Shown piece by piece: positions 15,180-22,693 of a stretch of DNA of 22,738 nucleotides (position 1 is the stretch's first letter; the number at the start of each line of letters is the position of its first letter). Source of the DNA: an uncultured Actinomycetes bacterium (GTDB lineage: Bacteria > Actinomycetota > Thermoleophilia > Solirubrobacterales > Solirubrobacteraceae); assembly GCA_937888775.1 (NCBI GenBank), contig CALAQT010000014.1, forward strand, positions 1-22,738, read 5' to 3'. The notes beneath the pieces are model-generated. The model searched no databases. It was not told the DNA's origin and saw only the letters and a list, made by a program, of their open reading frames with translations. The position numbers and the translations under genes are program-made.

Positions 15180-15662
15180 TCAGGGATGGCGCGGCTTGCC
15201 CTTGACATTCGGAACGACGCAGTTGATGACGGTTCCAGAACCAGCGGGGAGGGGGCGGAAACCCGGAAGCGGGCAAGCAGCGACAGCTGGCGCGACGGTG
15301 ACTGCTTCAGGCCTCCCGACCGAGTCGAGGAGCGCATCGGTGGCTGGGGGTCCCGTGTAACACATCTGCGCCGACGCTCCCTGCGCCAGCGTCACGTGGC
15401 AAGAGATGTCGGTGATCAGGTGGTGGCCGACTTCTGCGTTGCCCTCACCGCAGGTCGGGCTCGGGTCTATGTTGGTGAGCGCCGGCCCCGAATTGCCGAA
15501 GCCCACAACGAAGGAAGTGATCGTGCCGGCGCCCGGCGTGTTCGGTACCGAAGGCGTGTTCGTGACGGTCACGACGTATGAACCGGCGCCAATGGGTGCC
15601 AGCGTGACGGTCAACTGACTGTCTTCCGCCCCGGCCGGTGCTGCGATCGCCAACGCGAGCAC
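15180..15662 (-). CDS. Secreted protein ending in a truncated PASTA-like motif
   Basis: The frame encodes a hydrophobic export signal: VTAGVVVAVVVLALAIAAPAGAED, counting codons upstream of 15662. A beta-rich domain follows (LTVTLAPIGAGSYVVTVTN, FVVGFGNSGPAL), with four cysteines, of the kind found in cell-surface proteins. The last residues, CVVPNVKGK, are the typical first strand of a PASTA domain, but the frame ends three codons later. No start codon is convincing: GTG 15662 would cut the signal short, and no ATG or GTG lies upstream in frame at a suitable place. Both ends therefore look damaged. The lost 3' end lies 62 bp from the attR-like repeat. Confidence 0.55.
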   Translation of the reverse strand: MLALAIAAPAGAEDSQLTVTLAPIGAGSYVVTVTNTPSVPNTPGAGTITSFVVGFGNSGPALTNIDPSPTCGEGNAEVGHHLITDISCHVTLAQGASAQMCYTGPPATDALLDSVGRPEAVTVAPAVAACPLPGFRPLPAGSGTVINCVVPNVKGKPRHP

Positions 15663-15818
15663 GACTACGGCTACGACGACACCCGCGGTGACCGCCCCGA
15701 TTGGCTCGGGCCCGCTACGAATCCCAGCAACGGACCGGAGTTGTGAACGCCGGTCCGGCAGGCGGCATAAGATACGCTGCCGGTTTCGATCCCTTCGACC
15801 AAGGATGTGGAGATGCGC

Positions 15819-16286
15819 ATGAGGCTCGCCATCGTGGCCCCGGCCACGAGCATCGCGGCACTCGTGATCGCGCTCACGCCAGCGCAGGCGCTCCTATCCC
15901 GGGGCGACCGCTACGCGCAGAGCTGCAGCGGAGACTCCCGCTGTGCCTACGTCGGGATCATCTACACGAACCCCCACACCAAGATCTCGACGCTCGAACT
16001 GGAAACGGGCCGAGCGGTCTGCCCGACTGCCCGGTACGCCCTTCTGCAGGTCGGCCAATTCGTCGTCAAACGCGGCAAGGTCTCGACCGACATCACCGTG
16101 CAGAGCCTCAACTCCACCACGCATGGCGTCTATCCGGTCACGGTGAAGCTGAAGGCGACGGTCAAGTCCAAGAAGAGCGTCGTCGGCACCCTAGTGTTCA
16201 CGACGACCGCCCCGGACTGCACAGCCCTGAGCGGCAGGCCGCTACACCTCTCACTCAACTACTACCGCACACTCACCGGCTTCTGA
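15819..16286 (+). CDS. Secreted protein of unknown function
   Basis: I chose ATG 15819 because GTGGAG is 6 bases upstream; ATG 15813 and GTG 15807 are in frame. The 155-aa product has a signal peptide (MRLAIVAPATSIAALVIALTP, cleavage after AQA) and a mature part with four cysteines (CSGDSRC, then CPTA and DCTAL). A Lys-rich beta-strand region, VTVKLKATVKSKKSVVGTLVF, resembles Ig-like or beta-sandwich surface proteins. No family is recognised. It is divergent from the PASTA-like gene and upstream of another Cys-containing exported-type gene in the same direction. Confidence 0.7.
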   Translation: MRLAIVAPATSIAALVIALTPAQALLSRGDRYAQSCSGDSRCAYVGIIYTNPHTKISTLELETGRAVCPTARYALLQVGQFVVKRGKVSTDITVQSLNSTTHGVYPVTVKLKATVKSKKSVVGTLVFTTTAPDCTALSGRPLHLSLNYYRTLTGF

Positions 16287-16374
16287 TCCGCGCGCCGCGC
16301 GCAGGACTGCTCGACGGCCTGCAGCCGCTCTCTGGACGCCTGGTCGCGGCGCATCGAGCGCCGGTAGACCTTGA

Positions 16375-16404
16375 GCTGGTCTTCCCACGCTATGGAAGAC
16401 CAGC
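16375..16404. terminator. Perfect 11-bp stem with 8-nt loop downstream of the secreted-protein gene
   Basis: GCTGGTCTTCC (16375-16385) and GGAAGACCAGC (16394-16404) form an uninterrupted stem around CACGCTAT. It is followed directly by a second smaller palindrome, GGTCC-GCG-GGACC (16405-16417). The stem lies 89 bp after the stop of the secreted-protein gene and before the next plausible start. No T-run follows, so it may be a Rho-independent-like but U-poor terminator, or a dyad operator. The word AAGACCAG recurs at about 16430. Confidence 0.35.
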
Positions 16405-16450
16405 GGTCCGCGGGACCGGGGGAAAGACCAGAACGGACTCAGTTGGCGCA

Positions 16451-17104
16451 GTGCCCGATGCAGGTTCGAACTCTGCGACCTACGCGCCGCAGACGCGCTC
16501 GATCGCGTGGGAATTTCCCGGAAAGAGGGTCTCGGGGTGTGGTACTGCTGACCTGTCGTGCACGGTCGTGCCCTTTGCGAAGGCGGCAAAGGAGTGGCAA
16601 TGGGGTCTCTTCCATGTGACGATGCCCCGCACGTTCTTCATCGACTCACCCGGGGAATTCTGCGCCGGACAGCACGCCTGCGCGGGCGTAGCGACCAACG
16701 CGTGGTCTTTCGCCGGCGTCGCACCCGCGGGGACGTGCTATGCCCACGCCGCGGCCCAGGGGTCGGTGATTGCGAGAGCGGCGAAAACGTGCACCCACGA
16801 CACGTTGCAGATCTCGGGAGCCGTGTTTGGACGCGGGGGACGAGGGGAACCGCGGGTAGCGATCCATCTGCTGCCCCTCGGAGGCGCGCGTCCGTTTCGA
16901 ACGACGAGGACCGACTCCTCTGGCCACTACACCATTGACACCGCGGTGGAGCCGGTCGTCGTGGTGGTCGGCAGCCACTACTTCTGCGCCGAGGGCGAGC
17001 GCCTCAGCCCATACTGCGCCGGAAGATGGCCGGTGCGCGCGAGGGAGTCCCACCGGGGCGTCGTAATCAAGCGCACTGTCAATTTCCGGACCTGGCGCAC
17101 ATAG
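16451..17104 (+). CDS. Cys-rich surface-type protein with carboxypeptidase-regulatory-like domain, 5' end doubtful
   Basis: The frame from GTG 16451 gives 217 aa. Early motifs are IAWEFPGKRVSGCGTADLSC and FFIDSPGEFCAGQHACAG. The last 90 residues look like a carboxypeptidase-regulatory-like beta-sandwich (LQISGAVFGRGG, VAIHLLPLGG, TDSSGHYTIDT). Seven or more cysteines and the domain type indicate an exported protein, yet no signal peptide is present at this start, and the frame stays open upstream without a start. The gene has probably lost its original N-terminus. A T-arm-like sequence around 16460-16476 overlaps the putative start. The function is unknown. Confidence 0.55.
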   Translation: MPDAGSNSATYAPQTRSIAWEFPGKRVSGCGTADLSCTVVPFAKAAKEWQWGLFHVTMPRTFFIDSPGEFCAGQHACAGVATNAWSFAGVAPAGTCYAHAAAQGSVIARAAKTCTHDTLQISGAVFGRGGRGEPRVAIHLLPLGGARPFRTTRTDSSGHYTIDTAVEPVVVVVGSHYFCAEGERLSPYCAGRWPVRARESHRGVVIKRTVNFRTWRT

Positions 17105-17122
17105 CCGCGTCCCTGACATCAG

Positions 17123-17932
17123 TCATCCCGCAAACAGCCGCGCAAAGCGCGTGAGCGCGCTCGCCGATCCCGAGCTCCATCGGCTAAATGCACCCGACCG
17201 CATCGGGCGCAACGAAGCTCGCCAGCATGCCCCTCTGCCCCCGCGACGACCAGCCGCAATACACCGCGGATCAGCTCGCCCAGGTCGGGGGCTCGTGGCG
17301 GCGCGGACGCTTTCCCGGCGCGTTGCGGGCGCGTCGGAGAGTTGGCAGGACATCGCGCGCGAGCGCGAGCACCCGTGGCCTCGGACCGCTTGACTCTCCG
17401 CTACGCGCGCGACGACCCCGCGCCCAGCACTGCCGATCCCAAACGTCCTCATCAGCTCACGGGTCAGCTCATCCGGCGGGAGCGGCCGCGAAATGAAATA
17501 CCCCTGCCCGGTCTGGCAGCCGATCGCGGCGAGGTGATCCATCACCGCCTCGGTCTCGATGCCCTCCGCCACAACCCGCAGGTCGAGGTTTCGGGCCAAA
17601 TCGATCGTAGACCGGACAATGGCCTCGGACCGGGAGTCGTCCAGCATGTTCGTGACGAGCGACCTGTCGATCTTCAACTCGGTCGCGGGCAGCGCAGCGA
17701 GATACTCGATCGACGCGTTCCCCGTGCCGAAGTCGTCCACCGACACCCCGAGGCCGCTTGCGCGCAAGGCACGGAGCACCGAGACCGCCTGTTTGGGATC
17801 GGACATCGCCGCGCTCTCCGTGACCTCCAGGACAACCGCGTCAGGGCTGATGCCACGGCGGTGAAGGATCGCAGCGACCTGCTGGGGTAGTTCGTCGTCC
17901 AGAAGGTTGCGCGCCGAGAGATTCACCGACAT
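17123..17932 (-). pseudogene. EAL-domain (c-di-GMP phosphodiesterase) fragment, N-terminus lost
   Basis: From the internal ATG 17932 the minus strand encodes the second half of an EAL domain: SVNLSARNLLDDELP, VVLEVTESA, the metal-site motif VDDFGTGNAS, LKIDRSLV, VVAEGIET and GQGYFISRPLP. The first half, including the E-A-L signature, is absent. Only four more in-frame codons (IKLD) precede the ATG before a TGA at 17943-17941. The frame continues to 17123 for about 100 residues of low-complexity Arg-rich sequence, which is probably not native. Intact proteins of this kind hydrolyse cyclic di-GMP, often next to GGDEF domains; this fragment lacks catalytic residues and should be inactive. Confidence 0.75.
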
Positions 17933-17943
17933 ATCGAGCTTGA

Positions 17944-18881
17944 TTCACGAGCACCGACACCGGCTCGTTCCCCAATGGGAGCACCTGCACGCTCGCCGCC
18001 TCCGCCGAAGCCCCGAGCATCCCCTTCTGCTCGGTCGCCTACCGCCCACCCAACAGCAGCCTCCCGAGCATCACCGCCGCCTACGCCGGCGACCCCAAAC
18101 ACGCCGGCAGCGAAGGGCACACCCTGTTTCTCGGGGCCCCCGAACAGGAAACCACTGGGAAACCGGCCCCGGCTCCCAGAGGACAGCTCCGCGGCGAAGT
18201 CACCGTTCAGACCAACGTTCCCACCGACGGGACGACCGTCGAAACTTCAGCCGACGCGCAAACAGAACCGATCAAGAACCCCCCGACCCCAACTCGCCAC
18301 TTGGGCAAGCCCTCCACGCCCTCCCCACGATCCCCGACACAGGCCTTGCTCCCGTTTGGGTTTCGGTGCTCGACAACCTTCGTGAAGAGATCAAGACGGT
18401 CGCCTTTGCCGCCAATCAAACGGATGCCTGGGCGAGGATGATGCGCAGCGTCGATCTCAGCTACGAATATGCCCACCGTCTAATCGAAGACGGAAGCGCC
18501 GCCTATCGCCTTGAAGGCGAACAGCTCCGAGCCCTGACGAGCAAGCTCCAGTTCGCGCTCATCCCGATTGCTGAAGCGATCAGAGGCGAGCCGACAGGCC
18601 AGCCGCCGGCAAGAAAAAGCGCCAGCGGCGTGACTGCCACAGCGAAGCGCGCGAGGCCGCGCAACCCCTTCACGCTGCTCGCCTCCATCACGCGCCGCAA
18701 CGCTCACCACGGGAAGCTCAAGGTCAAGCTGCACCTCAACCGAGCACTGCTGCGACACCTCGCCACCAAGCACAAGCGGCTGACGATCTACATATGGCTT
18801 CGCCTGACCCTGCCCAGAAAGGTCAGGCCCAGCGGCGTTACCCTGATCGTCGTCAAGCCGCTGACGCTGCGCCGCCGATAG
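17944..18881 (+). pseudogene. Ig-like repeat surface protein, 5' truncated and frameshifted
   Basis: Starting at the point where the EAL fragment ends, the plus strand (frame of 17947) encodes the end of a bacterial Ig-like domain: GSFPNGSTCTLAASA, FCSVAYRPPNSSLPSITAAYAGD, KHAGSEGHTLFLGA. A Pro/Thr-rich linker follows. The continuation, from about 18285 to TAG 18881, is in another frame: VWVSVLDNLREEIKTVAF, YEYAHRLIEDGSAAYRLEGEQ, and a basic tail with KLKVKLHLNRALLRHLATK. Adding one C to the run at 18279-18284 would join the frames. There is no start codon and a TGA lies directly upstream. Intact relatives are secreted, repeat-rich cell-surface proteins. Confidence 0.6.
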
Positions 18882-19033
18882 CGACACAGGAGTAGCTCTC
18901 CTCGGCAGGAACGCCGGGACGGGATGGTGGCCTTCTTCCTGCCCGAGAGCGCCGGCTCGGAATCCAGGGGACAGCGGTGGCGGCGCCGAACTAGTTGGAG
19001 GCGTCCTCGAGTCGCCGACGCAGGGGCCTCCCC

Positions 19034-19867
19034 TCATCCTCGCTGCACCCAATCGACGATCGCCTGCCAGCGCTCTTCGGGGACCCAGTGCGCGACGCCG
19101 TCGAGCACCTCCACGCGCAGCTGCGGCTGGCCGCTCACGGCTCCGGTTGCCCCGCCCCTCGTCACGAGGTCGCGCGCTCCCTGGATGAGGGTCGTGGGCA
19201 CCTCGAGCACCGCCTCGGCGTAGCGCCCTCGAAGCGTCGGCAGGAGCTCGCGCGTCAGGAAGGTCCGATACATCGAGACGGTCACATGCGGCGGAATGTG
19301 CTCGGCGAAGATCGCGACGTCGCCCGCGCCGAGGCGCCCCGCGCTCCGCCCGGCCTGCAGGATCGCGCGGGTCATCGGCCGGGCGACACGCGGCCCGATG
19401 CCCGGCAGGCTCACCGGGCCCTGGTAGGCGAGCAGCGCCACCTGCCTCGGATGCCGCCCCGCCCAGGGGTGGGGAATGCACAGCGCGAGCATCCGCCCCA
19501 GGCGCTCGGGTGCCCGCAGCGCGGTCAGGAAGCCCGTCCAGCCGCCCCAGTCGTGGCCCACCCAGGTGGCGCGCTCGATGCCCAGCTCGTCGAGGAGGGC
19601 GAGCAGGTCGCTGGCGAGCTGTTCCTTCTCGTATCCGCTCGCCGGCGCCTCGCTCCAGCCGTGGCCCCGCAGGTCGGGCGCGATCACCCTGTAGCGCTCG
19701 GCGAGCGCCGGGATGACGCGACGCCAGGCCCACCAGCTCTGCGGCCAGCCGTGGACGAGCAGGACGGGCGGGGCGTCCTCGGGCCCCGCGAGCGCGACAT
19801 GCGTGCGCAGTCCGCCCGCGTCGACGTAGGCGTGGCGTACGCCGGGGAGATCCGGGGGAGCGCTCAT
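19034..19867 (-). CDS. Epoxide-hydrolase-like alpha/beta hydrolase
   Basis: From ATG 19867 the product is 277 aa. It has the oxyanion motif HGWPQSWWAWR (39-49), APDLRGHGWSEAP (63-75) and nucleophile elbow GHDWGG with Asp106. An aspartate nucleophile marks the epoxide hydrolase/haloalkane dehalogenase group, not Ser esterases. TTLIQGARDLVT supplies the acid region, and VAHWVPEERW near the C-terminus the catalytic His. It is expected to be cytosolic. The frame is open upstream to 20020, but that part is Cys/Arg-rich and overlaps the start of the divergent metallo-hydrolase, so ATG 19867 is preferred. A separate transcription unit. Confidence 0.88.
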   Translation of the reverse strand: MSAPPDLPGVRHAYVDAGGLRTHVALAGPEDAPPVLLVHGWPQSWWAWRRVIPALAERYRVIAPDLRGHGWSEAPASGYEKEQLASDLLALLDELGIERATWVGHDWGGWTGFLTALRAPERLGRMLALCIPHPWAGRHPRQVALLAYQGPVSLPGIGPRVARPMTRAILQAGRSAGRLGAGDVAIFAEHIPPHVTVSMYRTFLTRELLPTLRGRYAEAVLEVPTTLIQGARDLVTRGGATGAVSGQPQLRVEVLDGVAHWVPEERWQAIVDWVQRG

Positions 19868-19979
19868 TCGCCGTGGATCGTACGCGCGCGCGTACGCTGC
19901 GTGCCGGACCCCGACGCTCGCGCATGCCGGAGCGGGTGCGCGGCACCGCCTCGCGCGCAACCAGGGTAGGGTCGCCCAC

Positions 19980-20774
19980 ATGCGGATCCACGCGCTGCAG
20001 ACCGGAACCGTGCGCGTCAAGGACGCGTTCCTGTTCCCCCGTCACGGACCGCGGCGCCAGCTCGACCTGTTCCTGCCCGGCGCGTGGTCGGACCCGCTGC
20101 CGATCCACTGCTGGGCGATCGAGCACGACGGCCGGCTGCTGCTCATCGACAGCGGCGAGACGGCCGCCGCGCGGGACATACCGTTCGCGCGCTTTCAGGT
20201 GAGCGCGGAGCAGGAGCTCCCCGCGGCGATGGCAGCGGCGGGCCTCTCGCTCGAGGACGTCTCGGAGGTCGTGCTCACCCACCACCACGGCGACCACGTC
20301 GACGGGCTCATCCACGTGCGCGCCCCTGTGCGCATCCACGACGCCGAGCTGCGCTACCTGGGGGGCGCCTTTTCGCGGGTGATGCGCCGCGTCCTGCGCC
20401 AGCCACTGCCGCCCGCCTTCGCGCCCGAGCCCTTCGCGCTCGACGGCGGGCCGTTCGGCGCCTTCCAGCGCAGCCGCCCGCTCAGCGAGGACGGGCGCAT
20501 CGTCGCGGTGGACACGCGCGGGCACACGCCTGGTCACATCTCCGTGATCTGCATCGATGACTCCGGTCGCCACGTGATGCTCGCGGGCGACGCGACGGAC
20601 ACGCTCGAGCAGCTGCACGCGCGCCGCGCCGACGCCGTCGCGCCCGACACGAAGGCTCACGTGGCCACGCTGGAGACGATCCTCGCGCACTGCGCGCAGC
20701 ATCCGACTGTCTACCTCCCCTCCCACGACCCCGAGTCCGCCGCCCGGCTGGCCGGTGGCGTCACCGTCGGTTGA
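19980..20774 (+). CDS. Metallo-beta-lactamase-fold hydrolase, N-acyl homoserine lactonase-like
   Basis: The 264-aa protein has the complete dinuclear metal site of the fold: THHHGDHVDG (100-109; His101, His103, Asp105, His106), GHTPGH (181-186), AGDATD (202-207) and PSHDPE with His249. LLLIDSGET (53-61) is the first strand motif. The spacing and the second-shell order are like those of AHL lactonases (AiiA/AttM group), which open the lactone ring of quorum signals, but many relatives have other substrates. The start at ATG 19980 has AGGG about 9 bases upstream. It overlaps nothing upstream and ends 10 bp before the exonuclease III start, so the two may be co-transcribed. Confidence 0.85.
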   Translation: MRIHALQTGTVRVKDAFLFPRHGPRRQLDLFLPGAWSDPLPIHCWAIEHDGRLLLIDSGETAAARDIPFARFQVSAEQELPAAMAAAGLSLEDVSEVVLTHHHGDHVDGLIHVRAPVRIHDAELRYLGGAFSRVMRRVLRQPLPPAFAPEPFALDGGPFGAFQRSRPLSEDGRIVAVDTRGHTPGHISVICIDDSGRHVMLAGDATDTLEQLHARRADAVAPDTKAHVATLETILAHCAQHPTVYLPSHDPESAARLAGGVTVG

Positions 20775-20784
20775 GGAGACCCGG

Positions 20785-21609
20785 GTGGCCGCGCCTGCAG
20801 CGCCCGGGACGCTGAGGCTGGCCACCTGGAACGTCAACTCGCTGCGCGCCCGCCTGCCCCGCCTGCTGGAGTGGCTCGCGCAGGCGCAGCCCGACGTGCT
20901 GTGCGTGCAGGAGACCAAGGTGGCCGACGCGGGCTTCCCGCACGCCGAGATCGAGCAGCTCGGCTACACGGCGGCCGCTGCGGGGGACGGCGCCTACAAC
21001 GGCGTGGCGATCCTCTCGCGCGTCGGCATCGAGGACGTCGGCCGCGGGTTCGCCGGGGAGCCGGGGTTTCCCGAGCCCGAGCGTCGGGCGATCGCAGCCA
21101 CCTGCGGCGGCCTCCGCGTCTGGTCCATCTACGTGCCGAACGGGCGCACGCTCGACAGCCCGCACTACGCCTACAAGCTCGAATGGCTGGCGGCGCTCCG
21201 CGAGGCCGCTCGCGGCGAGCTCGCCGGGGGCATACCGCTCGCCCTGTGCGGCGACTTCAACGTCGCGCCCGAGGATGACGATGTGTGGGACCCGGCCCAG
21301 TTCGTCGGCTCCACGCACGTCAGCGCGCCCGAGCGCGAGGCGCTCCGGGCCCTGCTGGAGCTCGGCCTCACAGACTTGCGGCCCCGTGCGCTGAAGGGCG
21401 CTCCGTTCACCTACTGGGACTACCGCGCGGGCATGTTCCACAAGGGCTGCGGGATGCGCATCGACCTCGTGCTCCTGGGCGGCGGGCTCGCCTCCCGCGT
21501 GCGCGACGCATATATCGATCGCGATGCGCGCAAGGGCTCAAAGCCGTCCGACCACGCCCCTGTGGTCGTAGACGTCGACGTACGGTCCCCCGCGGCCGCG
21601 ACCGGGTGA
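20785..21609 (+). CDS. xthA: Exodeoxyribonuclease III (AP endonuclease family 1)
   Basis: ExoIII repairs abasic sites and digests duplex DNA 3' to 5' in the cytoplasm. The start chosen is GTG 20785, 6 bases after a perfect GAGGAG; GTG 20755 is in frame but has no such site and overlaps the preceding gene. The 274-aa product shows RLATWNVNSLRARL (metal Asn), DVLCVQETKV (metal Glu), IYVPNGRTLDSPHYAYKLEW (Tyr/Asn region), CGDFNVAPEDDDVWDP (catalytic Asp/Asn), TYWDYRAGMFHKGCGMRIDLVL and SDHAPVVVD (catalytic His). All canonical catalytic residues are visible. The length is normal. Confidence 0.95.
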   Translation: MAAPAAPGTLRLATWNVNSLRARLPRLLEWLAQAQPDVLCVQETKVADAGFPHAEIEQLGYTAAAAGDGAYNGVAILSRVGIEDVGRGFAGEPGFPEPERRAIAATCGGLRVWSIYVPNGRTLDSPHYAYKLEWLAALREAARGELAGGIPLALCGDFNVAPEDDDVWDPAQFVGSTHVSAPEREALRALLELGLTDLRPRALKGAPFTYWDYRAGMFHKGCGMRIDLVLLGGGLASRVRDAYIDRDARKGSKPSDHAPVVVDVDVRSPAAATG

Positions 21610-21677
21610 GGCGACCGTCTGTCCACCAAGGCCGTGCGCGCAACTGCGATCCGGCCCCGACTGCCGATATACCGGCC

Positions 21678-22385
21678 ATGACCGAAGCGAATCTTCCCGA
21701 TCGCTCCGCAGCAGGCGCCAGCGCAAGCCGCCAGGCCAGGCAGATCCAGCAGCGCAGGAGCCAGCTCTCCTCCGCGCGCAGGAGACCCGCCCGCCTGGTC
21801 GCGGCCCTGGTCGGGCCCTGCGCAGAGGAGCAGCTCCTGATCTCCCAGGAGAAGTGCTGGACCACGGGTGCAGAGGGTGAGCGCACAGTTGCCGAGATGC
21901 TCGCCCGCCGCTGCCCGCAGGTTCCCGTGATCCACGACCGGCGCATGCCCCACAGCCGCGCGAACATCGATCATCTCGCGGTTGCGCCGTCGGGCGTGTA
22001 CGTGATCGACACGAAGCGCTACAGGGGGAAGATCGAGGTTGTCAGGCCGCTCTTCGGCGAGGCCAAGCTGAGGATCGCGGGTCGTGATCGCACCGTGCTC
22101 CTGGACGCGCTCGACAAGCAGGTAGCTGTCGCAAGGACGGCGCTGGCGGATCTGGGCGAGGACGTGCCGGTGCACGGCTGCCTCTGCTTCGTCGCGCCCG
22201 AAGGACTCCTCGCCGATGTGGGCCTGCCGATCCTGCAGACGCCAAGGATCAGGGGCTATCCCCTCTTCTACCCCAGGCGGCTGGCAAAGCACCTGAACAG
22301 CCGAGGCGCCATCGCACCGGAGCGTGCCGTCGCACTCGCAGCAGCGCTCGCGGGCCGCCTCTCACCTGCGGCTGCCGGCGACTGA
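21678..22385 (+). CDS. NERD-domain protein (nuclease-related)
   Basis: The 235-aa protein carries a NERD domain: TGAEGERTVAEML (63-75), NIDHLAVAPSGVYVIDTKRYRGKIE (95-120 region) and a later VHGCLCF strand. The D-H and VIDTK elements place it in the PD-(D/E)xK-like nuclease fold, with Asp98, Asp111 and Lys113 as likely active residues. The first 60 residues are Gln/Arg/Ser-rich and helical. NERD proteins are often predicted DNA-processing proteins of unsettled function. It lies 68 bp after xthA in the same direction, though with no clear ribosome site before ATG 21678, so a link to DNA repair is suggestive only. Confidence 0.85.
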   Translation: MTEANLPDRSAAGASASRQARQIQQRRSQLSSARRRPARLVAALVGPCAEEQLLISQEKCWTTGAEGERTVAEMLARRCPQVPVIHDRRMPHSRANIDHLAVAPSGVYVIDTKRYRGKIEVVRPLFGEAKLRIAGRDRTVLLDALDKQVAVARTALADLGEDVPVHGCLCFVAPEGLLADVGLPILQTPRIRGYPLFYPRRLAKHLNSRGAIAPERAVALAAALAGRLSPAAAGD

Positions 22386-22548
22386 AGCGGCCGCTCTCCT
22401 TCACCGCTCCAGCCCGGACCGCACTCTGCCGATAGGCGCACGGACGATCCCACATATTCGTCCGCGGCAATGAGGAACAGCGACAGCACACACCCCCGGA
22501 GCTCGATGAGTCAGGCAAGCGCGAGCGCGCCTGTTGGGAGGAGACGAG
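22386..22548. other. Intergenic region, nothing distinct
   Basis: Between the NERD-domain gene and the start of the truncated Pro/Ala-rich gene I see no gene, RNA or clear repeat. The only evident signal is the strong ribosome binding site at 22536-22543. Confidence 0.6.
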
Positions 22549-22693
22549 ATGGCAATGTCCGATAGTGAATCCCCCCAACACCGTCCGACCGGCGAGGACC
22601 CTTCCGCTCCGCCGACCCCCTCCGCCGCGACGCCCGCAGGCCGCGCGCCTGCGCGGCCCGCGACTCCCGCCGCCTCCCAGCAGCCGGCTGCTC
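22549..22693 (+). CDS. Start of a Pro/Ala-rich protein, cut off by adapter sequence
   Basis: ATG 22549 has an excellent GGGAGGAG 5 bases upstream. About 48 codons are readable: MAMSDSESPQHRPTG followed by a long Pro/Ala/Thr-rich, disordered segment with no membrane helix yet. At 22694 the genome sequence gives way to sequencing adapter, so everything after that is not part of the gene. Such N-termini often precede a membrane or secreted domain in actinobacteria, but nothing about the function can be said. Confidence 0.6.

Noticed and set aside
15701..16450. N-terminal extension of the 16451-17104 gene back to 15701
   Set aside because: This part is the out-of-frame shadow of the secreted-protein gene at 15819-16286, with Arg/His/Pro-rich sequence and no signal peptide.
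18480..20918. An 812-codon minus-strand frame
   Set aside because: It runs antisense to the metallo-beta-lactamase-fold gene and out of frame through the epoxide-hydrolase-like gene; composition is low-complexity Arg/Ala and no motif is present.
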